Origin: Cymbomonas tetramitiformis
Taxonomy: Eukaryota > Chlorophyta > Pyramimonadophyceae > Pyramimonadales > Pyramimonadaceae
Reading direction: 5' to 3'
Assembly: GCA_001247695.2 (NCBI GenBank)
Contig: LGRX02027270.1
Coordinates: forward strand, 21,668-85,667
DNA length: 64,000 bases
A program made the translations under genes and the position numbers. The notes beneath the pieces are model-generated. The model was not told the origin of the DNA, did no database searches, and worked only from the letters and a program-made list of their open reading frames with translations. Below, one piece after another: positions 36,811-46,341 of this stretch (the first letter of the stretch is position 1; each line of letters opens with the position of its first letter).

Positions 36811-38156
36811 TTATACAACCACTTCAATCATTCTTCCCATACCAATACGAATGATACTTGTACATTGTGCAATAATAAATGTTTCGTTATTCGTCAAAGG
36901 TGTTTGAAGTGGGTCTGCGGTCGATGATTTTTGAGTTTGAAGAAAGAATGAAGAATTCAAACCCCGGGTATCTATTCCACTACAATTACGAGGTCCCATA
37001 CCTGGCATAGGCATATTTAATCGAAGCATAGCAGTCCAATAAGAATTGTACCAATTTTCTAAAGAATTAACTTTACAACCTGAATCGTCGGAATAATTAT
37101 CAGCTTTACCAATAGTGACCAAGTTAAAAGCATCGAGAGCGGTGGCACGATAATTTGGATAATAAATTGAGTTGACATTATATTGCCAAGATTGAATGTC
37201 TCCGGAATAAAATCTAAAATAACTTGGAACGAAAGTAGCACCTATTTTATTATCAATTTTATGCAAACCTTCATTAACAGAACTGTAATTTGAAGGCCTT
37301 TGAACAGCGTATAACATATCCAAAGATTGTGCCGACAAAGAGAATCGATTCGATTTAGTCATTTCCGTTTGAGTATCTTGAAAGGTAAAATAATTAGTGA
37401 AAGGCATCTCAATATAAGAATCTTCTTTTAGTTTTCTTTCGACAGCACTATCGTAAACACCATTTGAAAATGTAATTGTTTCAATTGTAAAATGCAAATC
37501 AGTCAATTTCCATGTCGCTTTTGCAGCAAGTTCTGCTGCCGCTGTTCCGTTAAATGCAACACCGGCCCCTAATGATTTTTGATATGCACCCAACACCTCC
37601 GGTCCATGCATAAAAAAACGTAACTGAATGCTAGGAAGTAACGCAGTATCCAGGTAGTCAGGTGAAGATTCCCCTATAAATTGTAGGAAATTATTCAAAA
37701 TATATGGTCTTTCTTCTTGATAATAACTATCGGTATTAACATTTATTTCTTGATTTTCAAAACTCTTTGATAAGATACTTCTTTATTCAACGTTGTTTTA
37801 AGATTGTCCAAAACCGCTGATACCGTTGAATATTGACTCATGCCACTCGAAATAGCTATTCCACCGCTGTAAATTTCTACACGAGAAATCAATTTTTCGA
37901 TTCCATTTGGCAAAGTTGTGATAACTAAATCAGGTTGGGTTGCGGCGTCCGTACAAGCTATGGCAGGATTGTTAGCCCGACCTTTACAATGCATACTTAA
38001 ACTTTTCAGATTACACAAAACATTAACTGGAAGATTCAAAGTTATAACACCGTAAGGATTTACTTCGGTCAAGTTTGTCGTTTCAAGACGAAAATACTGA
38101 GTACTATATCCACTTAGTTTTTGAAGTCCGAATGCAAGACTATACGGTAAAGACAT
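36811..38156 (-). pseudogene. Major capsid protein, single-base frameshift
   Basis: Full-length gene except for one missing base in an A run (T run on the plus strand) near 37755: the copy at 18001 has one more base there. The first frame ends after 137 codons (EVSYQRVLK); the rest, from a second frame, continues to MIEVVV. It also provides the uninterrupted target site for the 18025-29970 insertion. If the missing base is a sequencing error, this is a working capsid gene. Confidence 0.85.
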
Positions 38157-38182
38157 TTTTCTATAATATATATAATATAATT

Positions 38183-39166
38183 TTAATTCGCATATTCTTT
38201 TAATTTCAAAGATAATGCATAATTTATGGACTGTTCAATTCCATTTTGGGAAACGGCGGTAGGAAGTAATCTTGCTTTTTTGTCCGTAAGTGTGATACGA
38301 AGAAATGTAAATTGTGATGCTTGAATGTCTATTGCAAAATTTTTATCGTAATCTAAATAAGTAATAAATTGTTTAGTTAAATCTGAAGGTAGCAAAATTT
38401 TCCCTAAAATATCACCGGAAATAATAACATTCTCTTTTGAATTATTGGAAAGGTTAGTGCTTTCTAAATTGTTTGTTGGCAACGATGAAATTCTGAGATA
38501 AATAGCGTCATTTGTTTGCAAATTACCGGGAAATTTGGAAATAAATACTTCATTTACGGTTTCGATGTCAAACAAATCTTCAATCTGTGAAAAATCTGCT
38601 AAACCGGCAACTGATTTATTTGTTTGTCCGCCTAAGACTTGGTCTACATCATTGTATTTACCGGGAGAATTAAAAGTATTATTTAATGCATTACCTAAAT
38701 TACTCCCTGGCACTGCTTGAAAATCACCGGTTATTGAAAATGCAACAAATTTAATATCGGGAGCAGGTTTGCTAAGTGTAATCGTAAAACGTCCTGAAAT
38801 TGCATTGTAAGTAACATCAACGCTATCAGCAGGCCTTGCAAACCCAAAGTGGGCGACAAGAACATCTAAGATAATTGTTTCTAAAATCGATTTTAAATCA
38901 TTTAAATCTGTATAATTTCCATCAGGTATTCTACATTCATACAAATTATCAGAATTTATTTTAGCAATATAGAAAATTCCATTATATTCATTAATGGTAT
39001 ACCAAGTCTTTGCAGCCGAAAAACTGTTTACAATTATTTTCAATTTGTTTGTATTTTTATAGTTTGTTAATTGTGTTGGTATATTGATATTGATAATTCT
39101 GGAATCACCAAACGATGAAAGGTCTTCACTTGATAAATAAAGTGTACGTTCAGATATTACACTCAT
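38183..39166 (-). CDS. Penton-like minor capsid protein (327 aa)
   Basis: Intact. Starts MSVISERTLYLSSEDLSSFG and ends SLKLKEYAN. Next to the MCP; overlaps the 77-aa gene by 17 bp. Family and role as for 30385-31362. Confidence 0.7.
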   Translation of the reverse strand: MSVISERTLYLSSEDLSSFGDSRIININIPTQLTNYKNTNKLKIIVNSFSAAKTWYTINEYNGIFYIAKINSDNLYECRIPDGNYTDLNDLKSILETIILDVLVAHFGFARPADSVDVTYNAISGRFTITLSKPAPDIKFVAFSITGDFQAVPGSNLGNALNNTFNSPGKYNDVDQVLGGQTNKSVAGLADFSQIEDLFDIETVNEVFISKFPGNLQTNDAIYLRISSLPTNNLESTNLSNNSKENVIISGDILGKILLPSDLTKQFITYLDYDKNFAIDIQASQFTFLRITLTDKKARLLPTAVSQNGIEQSINYALSLKLKEYAN

Positions 39167-39383
39167 GACTATCTCTATTTATAATATCAATATAGTTTTT
39201 ATTAATTTCAATATCTTCCTTTGAATCTCTATTCAATGGTAAAGGTAATTCAATGTTTCCATTATACATATCGTCATATAGTTTTGGTCTTTTGATATAA
39301 TCGTCAACAATCAATTCAATATAAAATGTGGATAAATCAGGGTACAAAATCTGAGCATTTTTTATTAAGTGTTCACGTTCCAT
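39150..39383 (-). CDS. Small conserved protein (77 aa) between lipase and penton
   Basis: Nearly identical to 31346-31579. Overlaps both neighbours, so it is part of one transcription unit. Unknown function. Confidence 0.65.
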   Translation of the reverse strand: MEREHLIKNAQILYPDLSTFYIELIVDDYIKRPKLYDDMYNGNIELPLPLNRDSKEDIEINKNYIDIINRDSHECNI

Positions 39384-40689
39384 AATTTACCAAAACATTA
39401 TTATTTTTATCTGATATCACATTTTCGTTAATAGATGTATACTTATTTGATTGTGATTTCCCTATACTTCTATCAAATGATGTCATTCTTTGAGGACCTT
39501 TGTTTGATATATAATCAGCCAATAATCTTGCTTCTAAGGGTGCGTCGTCATGCAAGTAATTTTTGTCGATATCGAAATTCACTCCTAACAGTCCTAATGG
39601 ATTCAAATCTTCTGAAATTCGATTGTTAAATTCATCACTTCCAACATTTTTTGATGAAAGATTTCTTGCGTCATTCAAAGCATTTCCGAACATCAACACA
39701 TCAAGTCCGGTCCCTATAGTATTAAATGTAGATTTCAATAAATTTACCTTATTAACTTTGTTATTCTTTGGCATTTGAAAGAATTGTTTGAGATTATGCG
39801 GCGAAGTGATATATTGATACGGTGCTTTCAATAAATCATAAGGGTTCTTGTTTTCGAAGTAATGAAACAACTTTCTATTTGAATTTGGTGGTATTTTCAA
39901 AGCTCCCGCAGTGGCCCAATCAGTTACAACTCGATGAATATTTTGCGGTGCATTTCCATTGACTTTAGGAGTATGTATATGTGATAGAAATGGATTGAAG
40001 GTCGTCGATTTAACATTGAATTTCTCACCGACATGAATGGATTTCGCACCGCCCAAAGATGTCCCTAACAATTCAATGTTATGATTAGGATACTTTTTTA
40101 ATGTGTCTAAATATACCTTTTCAGCTCTTAAAAATGAATCTCGTGTTTCATGTTTACCTTTAATCACCGAAAATATGTCCGCTTTATCTTCATTTAAGTA
40201 GGATGGATTTGACGACGCACCGTGATATGCAATATGTATTTGATTATTTCCATTATTGAGTACTACGGCGTCATAATTTGAAAGCTCCGGGTCGATATTG
40301 AATCGATTGTTGAGAATATCGTTATTCAATTGTCTTTGAGCGGTCACATAGGTGTTATGCTCATAACCGCCCGGAAATAACAAATCAGATTGATAATTTC
40401 TTGAACCGAGATAAGAAGATATTCCAACATGGAGAGCCTTTTCCCTAAGACTATTGGAAAACGATTGTTGAATTTGTGACGGTTGTAAGTCACCTAATTG
40501 TTTGAACAAGCTATTCATTTGAACTCTATATCGTTTCTTTTCACTTTCATTTGACTCATACCTTTTATATAAATCTGAAACTGAATTAGGAGTATCCATG
40601 TTATTAGGAAAACTGAATATCTTATTTGATGAATTCAGCACTTTGTTATTGCAAAAATTATTCAACGGTGAGCACAAAGACCCTTGCAT
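39373..40689 (-). CDS. Class-3-type lipase / esterase (438 aa)
   Basis: The nucleophile elbow GTSLGG (Ser211 in NIELLGTSLGGAKS) and the upstream IHIAYHG (about residue 151) resemble the alpha/beta-hydrolase core of class-3 lipases. The N-terminal ~85 residues are helical and charged; the C-terminal ~150 include a short hydrophobic segment (TIGTGLDVLMFGNALND). A lipase in a capsid-module operon could act on host membranes at entry or exit; that is inference. It is intact here and partial at 31569, 57843 and 60122. Divergent from the DUF5754-like gene, with a 27-bp spacer. Confidence 0.75.
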   Translation of the reverse strand: MQGSLCSPLNNFCNNKVLNSSNKIFSFPNNMDTPNSVSDLYKRYESNESEKKRYRVQMNSLFKQLGDLQPSQIQQSFSNSLREKALHVGISSYLGSRNYQSDLLFPGGYEHNTYVTAQRQLNNDILNNRFNIDPELSNYDAVVLNNGNNQIHIAYHGASSNPSYLNEDKADIFSVIKGKHETRDSFLRAEKVYLDTLKKYPNHNIELLGTSLGGAKSIHVGEKFNVKSTTFNPFLSHIHTPKVNGNAPQNIHRVVTDWATAGALKIPPNSNRKLFHYFENKNPYDLLKAPYQYITSPHNLKQFFQMPKNNKVNKVNLLKSTFNTIGTGLDVLMFGNALNDARNLSSKNVGSDEFNNRISEDLNPLGLLGVNFDIDKNYLHDDAPLEARLLADYISNKGPQRMTSFDRSIGKSQSNKYTSINENVISDKNNNVLVNYGT

Positions 40690-40716
40690 ACTAATATAAT
40701 AACATAGACTATATAA

Positions 40717-41008
40717 ATGACTTCTAATTATTCAATATCACAATACACCAAAGATAAAGCAAATAAACTAAAAGTATATGTAAAAGTTTCAACTAATAAA
40801 AATAAAAAACTTGATGTGTTTGATAAGAAAAATGATAAGAAAATAGCAAGTATTGGAGCAAGAGGTATGATGGATTATCCATCTTATATCAAGTCAAAAG
40901 GTATTCGGTTTGCAAATAAAAGAAGAGAGTTATTTAAATTAAGACACAATAAATACAGAAAAAAAAGCAGGAACAAACAGTTACTATGCTGACAAGTTAT
41001 TATGGTAA
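40717..41008 (+). pseudogene. DUF5754-like protein, frameshift near the end
   Basis: Starts MTSNYSISQYTKDKANKLKV, followed by KVSTNKNKKLDVFDKKNDKK and IASIGARGMMDYPSYIKSKG, a pattern I recognise from a short protein family (DUF5754-like) of giant viruses and PLVs. The frame goes off in an A8 run at about 40962-40969, giving a spurious end at 40992; the expected family C-terminus is present in the next frame up to 41008. Function unknown. Confidence 0.65.
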
Positions 41009-41075
41009 TTCTAACTCCAACTCTAACTCCAACTCTAACTCCACCTCTAACTTCAACTATAACTCAGACTGAGTA
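41009..41075. repeat. Hexamer array (CTAACT-type) at left edge of cargo island
   Basis: About ten imperfect copies of a 6-bp unit (TCTAAC / TCCAAC). It resembles telomere-like or microsatellite sequence. A similar array lies at 46890-46975. Confidence 0.7.
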
Positions 41076-41123
41076 AATTGGGTGTCTTAAATAAACTTTT
41101 CAACAGTAAATACAAATATAATA

Positions 41124-41783
41124 TCAACAAAAATAATACACTCCAAACACATATGTGTTACTATTGTTTTCAAAAGCACTTGTTCCCATTTCTATTTGTG
41201 CTTTCCAGTGACTAGGCACAAACTTCCCGAGACCACTGTCTACACATCGCTGAAGAAAAGCAATGTACAACTGTTTGGTAACAGTTTTCATACCAGAAAT
41301 AGTCCGTGCTGCATTGGCTGTAAACTCTGCACTTGAAAACGAGTCATCATATTCAGAATACCTGGGAAGGGTAAGTCTGAAACCCTCCAAGCACTGTCTA
41401 ACAAACTCGTCCTCACGGTACTTTCGGCAGTACACGGCGATCTTGCAGTCCCCACGACACAATGGGCAACAAATAGAAGAAGAAAAATCGGTTACAGTTG
41501 GTTCAGTGGCCTGGCATATTTGCAGCATACACTTTTTACACAATATATGATTGCCTGTTATACAGCCACTCGAAATGGCCGTACGGTTGTTGATGCTGTC
41601 CATACAAACTTGGCACAGAAAAGACTCTGCAGGTTGAGTGATTGCGGGTACTTGAAGTTCAAGGGATTTTAGTCTTTCAGCTATCTCCTCAGTATAGTCA
41701 GACTCCTGCGACTCAGGAACATTCCGGGATGAGCCAGCAGTCCCTGTGAAGTAAAAAACAGTGCACTTAGTTTTCGTCTTCTG
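41124..41783 (-). CDS. RING finger ORF without start codon, possible exon
   Basis: Open frame whose first ATG (41603) lies inside the zinc finger, after its first C-x2-C (FLCQVC). Read upstream, the frame stays open to 41783 without any ATG. The RING runs CQVC ... CITGNHILCKKCMLQIC ... CCPLCRGDC. A TTTTTTACTTCACAG sequence at about 41743-41757 (minus strand) looks like a splice acceptor, so the RING may be a second exon joined to the coiled-coil ORF at 41767-42414. Alternatively a frameshift separates them. Higher-GC cargo island; no PLV counterpart. Confidence 0.55.
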   Translation of the reverse strand, partial: QKTKTKCTVFYFTGTAGSSRNVPESQESDYTEEIAERLKSLELQVPAITQPAESFLCQVCMDSINNRTAISSGCITGNHILCKKCMLQICQATEPTVTDFSSSICCPLCRGDCKIAVYCRKYREDEFVRQCLEGFRLTLPRYSEYDDSFSSAEFTANAARTISGMKTVTKQLYIAFLQRCVDSGLGKFVPSHWKAQIEMGTSAFENNSNTYVFGVYYFC

Positions 41784-42414
41784 TTAACACTTTCTGACGT
41801 TTGTTCGCATCGTGAAACTGGTTAGCGACCCTACCAGCAGCGGACGCCACACTCCCCATCTCCCCAACAGCAGCAGAGCCCATCGCCCCGACAGAAGAAA
41901 TAAAACCTCCTTGTTTTTCTTGTTCAAGAATCGCCAGTTCTTTCTCAACCTGCAGAGCTTCAAGCTTTGCCTTCATGGCCTCCAGTTTTGCGGTGGCTTC
42001 GTCAGCCAGAGTCTGAGCAGACTTGACTTTTTCAGTAGCGATGTCTGCACTCTCAAAACCCTCGTATCCTGCTACCATCCGAAACTCTCTCTTTCGTGCT
42101 TTCTCCTTTCGCTCCAGAGCTAATATCTGCTGTTCCCTCTCCTTGAATTTACGAATATCTCTGCAACAGTTAAAAACTTCCATCGCGTTAGAAGTGGTGA
42201 AGTCGTTTTGACAAAACGATACTACTGTATTTACAGCGTGAGCACCCGTGAAGAACTCGGTGAAATTGGCGAGCTCTTGGCCACCCGCATCCTTTAGAAC
42301 ACAAGTTATGTCCATATGGACACCATAATTGGTCATGGCGGACCCAATGTTTTTCTTGAACCTAGGAAAAGTAGGTTTCTCCTCAAAGGACTCCCACGCT
42401 TGTGATTCAGACAT
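41767..42414 (-). CDS. Coiled-coil cargo-island protein (215 aa)
   Basis: Starts MSESQAWESFEEKPTFPRFK. The N-terminal ~95 residues look folded (YGVHMDITCVLKD, FTEFFTGAHAVNTVV); residues ~95-165 form a long charged coiled coil (REQQILALERKEKARKREF, LADEATAKLEAMKAKLEAL); then a Gly/Ala segment (VGAMGSAAVGEMGSVASAAG) and a basic end. No family recognised. It may be the first part of a RING ligase completed by the next ORF. Composition and gene content differ from the PLV genes around it. Confidence 0.6.
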   Translation of the reverse strand: MSESQAWESFEEKPTFPRFKKNIGSAMTNYGVHMDITCVLKDAGGQELANFTEFFTGAHAVNTVVSFCQNDFTTSNAMEVFNCCRDIRKFKEREQQILALERKEKARKREFRMVAGYEGFESADIATEKVKSAQTLADEATAKLEAMKAKLEALQVEKELAILEQEKQGGFISSVGAMGSAAVGEMGSVASAAGRVANQFHDANKRQKVLTEDEN

Positions 42415-42905
42415 TTGATATTATTAAACGCTGAGGGGGATACAGCAAAGACGAGTGCGAATTTATGAAACACAAGTAAAACCTTGTCACTTTACAAGCT
42501 ACCGTTCTGTGTGCTCTGTCACTTATTTTTAATCTTCATGTACGCTTTGTCACCCTAAGCGAATTTTATACCGCAAGATTAAATCTGACAATTCTTAAAT
42601 CTGATGGTGTCACGAGCTTAATGTACAATAATATCTACCTGTATGTGGTGTACGTTGTCCCAAGTAAAGTGAGTCACCTAAAATATTCTTACAAGTAACA
42701 CACCGTCACTAAATTATTTCTATAGATTTTATTTCGTCACCTAAAACAATCTGGACAGTGTGTCGTGTCACTAAAAAATATCTTTAAAGTGGGGTGAATC
42801 ACCCTACAAAATTACATCTCAAATCAAGTTACACATTTCGCGCCCCGTGTTGCACATTTTAAATTCATTTATCGTAAGAGCCCTACTGTTTCCTCTTGTC
42901 GCAAA
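42415..42905. promoter_or_regulatory. Divergent intergenic region with eight GTCAC words
   Basis: No ORF. GTCAC occurs at 42486, 42518, 42549, 42609, 42673, 42705, 42736 and 42767, several as GTCAC(C)TAAAA. It lies between two divergent island genes and probably contains their promoters. Confidence 0.4.
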
Positions 42906-43532
42906 ATGTCTATCTGTACAGCAATAGTACAATCTACGGGGACGCCGTGCAAATCACTGGCCAAAGAGAATGGGCTCTGCGGAAGGCATCAAGTCAAGCC
43001 CATTAAGTCAAAGGCTGCAAACCTTTTTGCAACACATCCGACAAAAACGGGGGCGGAGAAGTTTGAGGAGCATCCCGCTGAGGAGCATCCCGCTGAGGAG
43101 GAGGAGCATCCCGTTGAGGAGCATCCCGCTAAGGACCCTTTTTCAGCGTTTCCAAAACCGCCATCTGGTGTAACAGCGGAGTTTATTCAATATCTTGATA
43201 ACGTAGTTGAAACATTAAAAAACGACTTTATGGGAGAGTGGAGTGTCTGGTGTGTGGTCAAACACTACACAAACAAAGCTTGGGACACGTACGGTAGTGA
43301 CTGGGTCACTAAGACCCACGAGCGATTGGACAAACTTGAGAAGAGTGCCACTGAGAACGACGACTTGGTAAACAGGATGGCTGCAATAGAAAACCAACTG
43401 TCGGATTACACCGGCATTCTTGCAGAGTTACAGTTTGTAAAGGGGCGTGCCACGGAAATGGAACGGGAGCTCGCTGCGATGCGTATTGAGAAAGACTTCT
43501 ATATGAAACAAGTAGAACAACTAGACACGTAG
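42906..43532 (+). CDS. Zinc-motif coiled-coil cargo-island protein (208 aa)
   Basis: The N-terminus has C-x7-G-x2-C ... C-x2-H (CTAIVQSTGTPCKS ... LCGRH), a small zinc motif I associate with large DNA viruses. A short in-frame repeat EEHPAEEHPAEE (from a GAGGAGCATCCC repeat at 43067-43135) is followed by a helical region and a C-terminal coiled coil (ELQFVKGRATEMERELAAM). The SET protein at 45856 has a related N-terminal motif. Function unknown. Confidence 0.6.
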   Translation: MSICTAIVQSTGTPCKSLAKENGLCGRHQVKPIKSKAANLFATHPTKTGAEKFEEHPAEEHPAEEEEHPVEEHPAKDPFSAFPKPPSGVTAEFIQYLDNVVETLKNDFMGEWSVWCVVKHYTNKAWDTYGSDWVTKTHERLDKLEKSATENDDLVNRMAAIENQLSDYTGILAELQFVKGRATEMERELAAMRIEKDFYMKQVEQLDT

Positions 43533-43615
43533 GTAGAAAAACAAAAACACTTCTTGTATTACAATAGCTATTATTATTTAATAGTTGTATGCTATGTCTA
43601 CTTACTGTCTCATTG

Positions 43616-44044
43616 CTACTTCTTTTGTGCTAAGTTAGCTTGTCTAATGCGTTCTTTCTCCTTGTCAAAAGGAGGGGGAACGTCCTCGCCAAGTTTCACA
43701 AAGTGTCCAAGGTAATCCGTGCACTCATCGCACAATATTAAGTCCTTGTCTTCGAAACCTTTAATGTCAAAAACGTGAACATTGCCTTTCGCATTACCTT
43801 TGTTGAAATAACAACAAAAGTAGCATACTTTCATTTCACACTCCCAGCACGTCATTGCGTCGCCCCCATCGGGCAGCTTGGGCGATTCCGCGGAGAGGTG
43901 TCGGCAGAAGGGATCGCGGGGTGGTGGGGTAGGGATAAGTAAGTTGCTATCGTCCTCATCCGTTTCCGATTCCGGTTTGCATCGGTCAATAAAAATAGTT
44001 TCAGCAACTTTTGCTTTTTCCTTTAGTTTGTTTCGTGTTTTCAT
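43616..44044 (-). CDS. Cys-rich cargo-island protein (142 aa)
   Basis: Starts MKTRNKLKEKAKVAETIFID. The centre has an acidic and Pro-rich segment (TDEDD, TPTPPPRD-like), then CWECEMKVCYFCC and LCDECTDYL, i.e. C-x2-C pairs likely to bind zinc. C-terminus basic. Not recognised. Higher-GC island gene on the opposite strand to its neighbour. Confidence 0.6.
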   Translation of the reverse strand: MKTRNKLKEKAKVAETIFIDRCKPESETDEDDSNLLIPTPPPRDPFCRHLSAESPKLPDGGDAMTCWECEMKVCYFCCYFNKGNAKGNVHVFDIKGFEDKDLILCDECTDYLGHFVKLGEDVPPPFDKEKERIRQANLAQKK

Positions 44045-44170
44045 ATTGTCGTACTGAAAAAAGTGAGGAAGTGTTTACTTTATGTTCCCTTTAACCTATA
44101 TGTGTATGACTATAAGCATAGTCTTACCTATGTACCTATGTACCTATGTAAATAAAGAATAAATATTGGT
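44045..44170. other. Right edge of the cargo island
   Basis: Contains three to four copies of ACCTATGT (about 44129-44151), after which the composition returns to AT-rich element sequence. Likely the junction between island and element. Confidence 0.4.
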
Positions 44171-44887
44171 CTAACTATTAATATTTTCTTTAGCTATTTC
44201 GAAGTATTTTTTATCAATTTCAATACCAATATAGTTTCTTTTGAGATTTTTACATGCCAAACCTGAATTTCCAACACCCATACAACAATCTAATACATTA
44301 TCGTAAGGATTTGAGTAAGATTTGATTATCCATTCGAATAAATCGTACGGTTTACTACAAGGATGTTTGCTTTTGTAGTTTCCATTTGAAAATTTGATTA
44401 CACTTCTTGGATACCTTTTTCCATCTTTACAAATGGTTGGTGTTCTATCGGTGTAATGAGTGTATAATTCTGTCCGAGGACCTTGACCTTGTCTTATATA
44501 AGGTTTGTGACCTTCAATCATTATTGGATTATATGTTGGTAAATGCTTGTAAAAGACATATATCATTTCATGACTTCTCAAAGGCATTTGATTTGCATGA
44601 TAAAAGCCTAATGACATTGTTTTCTCATATACGATATCATATCGAAACATCTTCTTATTACTTTCAATAATGGTATGTCCAAATTTAGTGGTAGTACTAA
44701 AGATATAGGCTGAATGTCTTTTACCTATTCTCATTAATTCAATCCATAATTTATCTAAATCGAAGGGAATCTTGTCCCAAGAACAATTTGTTTGACCATA
44801 TGGTAAATCACAAATGAAAAGGTCTATTGAATTTCTTGGTATGTTAGGGAAAATGTTAAAACAATCATCGTTATGCAAGTTTATCAT
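44171..44887 (-). CDS. DNA N6-adenine methyltransferase-like protein (238 aa)
   Basis: Start at the ATG at 44887 (MINLHNDDCFNIFPNIP). The catalytic tetrad motif is D27-L-P-Y30 (FICDLPYG), a variant of D/N-P-P-Y where Pro is Leu. The SAM-binding motif lies after it (LDCCMGVGNSG, about residue 199), giving the beta-type motif order. The final segment (NYIGIEIDKKYFEIAKENI) is also typical. Probably modifies adenines in the element or host DNA; target unknown. Divergent from the ATPase with a 51-bp spacer. A truncated copy is at 22187. Confidence 0.8.
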   Translation of the reverse strand: MINLHNDDCFNIFPNIPRNSIDLFICDLPYGQTNCSWDKIPFDLDKLWIELMRIGKRHSAYIFSTTTKFGHTIIESNKKMFRYDIVYEKTMSLGFYHANQMPLRSHEMIYVFYKHLPTYNPIMIEGHKPYIRQGQGPRTELYTHYTDRTPTICKDGKRYPRSVIKFSNGNYKSKHPCSKPYDLFEWIIKSYSNPYDNVLDCCMGVGNSGLACKNLKRNYIGIEIDKKYFEIAKENINS

Positions 44888-44938
44888 TATTTTAGTTTCT
44901 TTTAAAAAAATAATAAACAAACTATACATATATCTTTA

Positions 44939-45859
44939 ATGAAGATTGTGAAGGTAAAAGATATGAACATCGATGTGCCAAATGGAAGTGCTTTCAATAT
45001 CAAAACCGGACCGAACATGTTAAAAGCTCATCAAAATTCAATTTTCATAGGCAAAAGAGGAAGCGGAAAATCAGTTGCGGTGACTAACTATCTTAAAATG
45101 TTGAAAAAAGAAGGGTCATTACATCGAATATTTGTAATAAGTCCTACATTTAATTCAAACAAAAAATTAATGAAATCATTAGATATCGACTCCGAAGATG
45201 TGTACGAAGCCGACGATGGTGCAAATGTTATCAATGATATTATTCAAAAAGCCGAAGAAGAAAGAGACACATATTTGAAATATCATGAAGACTTGAAAAA
45301 ATGGAATTTGTTGATGGAAAAATTAAATAATAGAAATATCTTTATTGATGATATCGACCCAGAATTATTGTTAGAATTTTTGACATCAGACGGTTTCGAA
45401 AAACCCGTTCATAAATATAATGGTAAACGACCTATATTGGCTGTTTTTGTCGATGATTGTCAATCAACGAATTTGTTTCGAACTCCTAAATTTCTGAATT
45501 TCATCACAAGACATCGACATATAGCTGATTTTGAAACCGGTGGTGCTTTAGGAATAAGTTGTTACATTTGCATTCAGAATTTTAAATCTCAGTTTGGAGG
45601 CTGTCCAAGAGCGGTGAAGAACAATGCAACTTCTTTAGGAGTATTTAAAATGAAAGACAAAAAAGAATTACAAGAAATATTCGAATCATGTGCCGGTGAA
45701 ATTGACGAAACGACTTTCTATGAAGTATATGCACATGCTATCAATGAACAACATTCATTTCTATTAATCGATTTACATAAGAAAGACAATCATCCATCGA
45801 TGTTTCGAAAACGATTTGATGAATTCATAATTCCTGAAAAAATAAATCATAACTTATGA
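44939..45859 (+). CDS. FtsK/HerA-type genome-packaging ATPase (306 aa)
   Basis: Walker A GKRGSGKS at about residues 38-45 and Walker B ILAVFVDDC at about residues 166-174 (hydrophobic stretch then DD). Then N(A)TSLGVFKMKDKKELQEIF and SFLLIDLHKKDNHPSMFRKR, typical of PLV and NCLDV packaging ATPases. It drives DNA into the preformed capsid. The stop overlaps the SET start by 4 bp (ATGA), so translation is coupled. A partial copy with the same sequence is at 60460-61113. Intact. Confidence 0.85.
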   Translation: MKIVKVKDMNIDVPNGSAFNIKTGPNMLKAHQNSIFIGKRGSGKSVAVTNYLKMLKKEGSLHRIFVISPTFNSNKKLMKSLDIDSEDVYEADDGANVINDIIQKAEEERDTYLKYHEDLKKWNLLMEKLNNRNIFIDDIDPELLLEFLTSDGFEKPVHKYNGKRPILAVFVDDCQSTNLFRTPKFLNFITRHRHIADFETGGALGISCYICIQNFKSQFGGCPRAVKNNATSLGVFKMKDKKELQEIFESCAGEIDETTFYEVYAHAINEQHSFLLIDLHKKDNHPSMFRKRFDEFIIPEKINHNL

Positions 45860-46328
45860 AGAAAACATCTTGTGAACGGTGTATAGCTATTTCGAAAAGT
45901 AGTGGAAATCAATGTAGAAACATGACTTGTAAATATAGTCCTTATTGTTATGTTCATAGAGTAGTAGATATAAAGGAAAGTAGTATTCCAAATTCAGGTC
46001 TTGGTATATATGCCAAAGAAGACTTGAAAAAAGATAAGTTAGTGGGTCGATACACCGTCGGCACGCAACGATTGACAATGAATGAATTACCTCCATTGAA
46101 TCGAAGAACACATATTTGGAAAAAGAATATAATCTGTTTTATGATGCATCGAAAACAAATTCAGTTGCCGGTAAGTTCAATGATTGTACCCCTCAAAGTG
46201 CCAAAAGAATCAAATGCAAAAATAATGCTAAAATAAATTCTGTAGGAAATGTTCGATTAACATCAAATGTAAAAAAGAATCAAGAGATATTTGTTTCTTA
46301 TGGGAAAGACTATTGGAAAGATAAATGA
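45856..46328 (+). pseudogene. SET-domain protein with zinc motif, frameshifted
   Basis: The N-terminus has a Cys/His motif (CIAISKSSGNQCRN ... YCYVH) related to that of 42906-43532. It is followed by SET-like sequence: SIPNSGLGIYAKEDLKKD near the start, and (after a frame change) NLFYDASKTNSVAGKFNDCT, and NQEIFVSYGKDYW. The break is an extra A in a run near 46117-46122: the first frame ends at 46236 and the second frame starts in the same place and ends at 46328. SET proteins methylate lysines; the likely target would be histones or capsid proteins, but this is inference. Confidence 0.7.
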
Positions 46329-46341
46329 TACAAATATTCTT

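Noticed and set aside
41009..41075. True telomere
   Set aside because: The array is short, imperfect and internal, and the sequence continues with genes on both sides.
46116..46328. Separate 70-aa gene
   Set aside because: It is the second half of the SET-domain protein after a one-base frame break.
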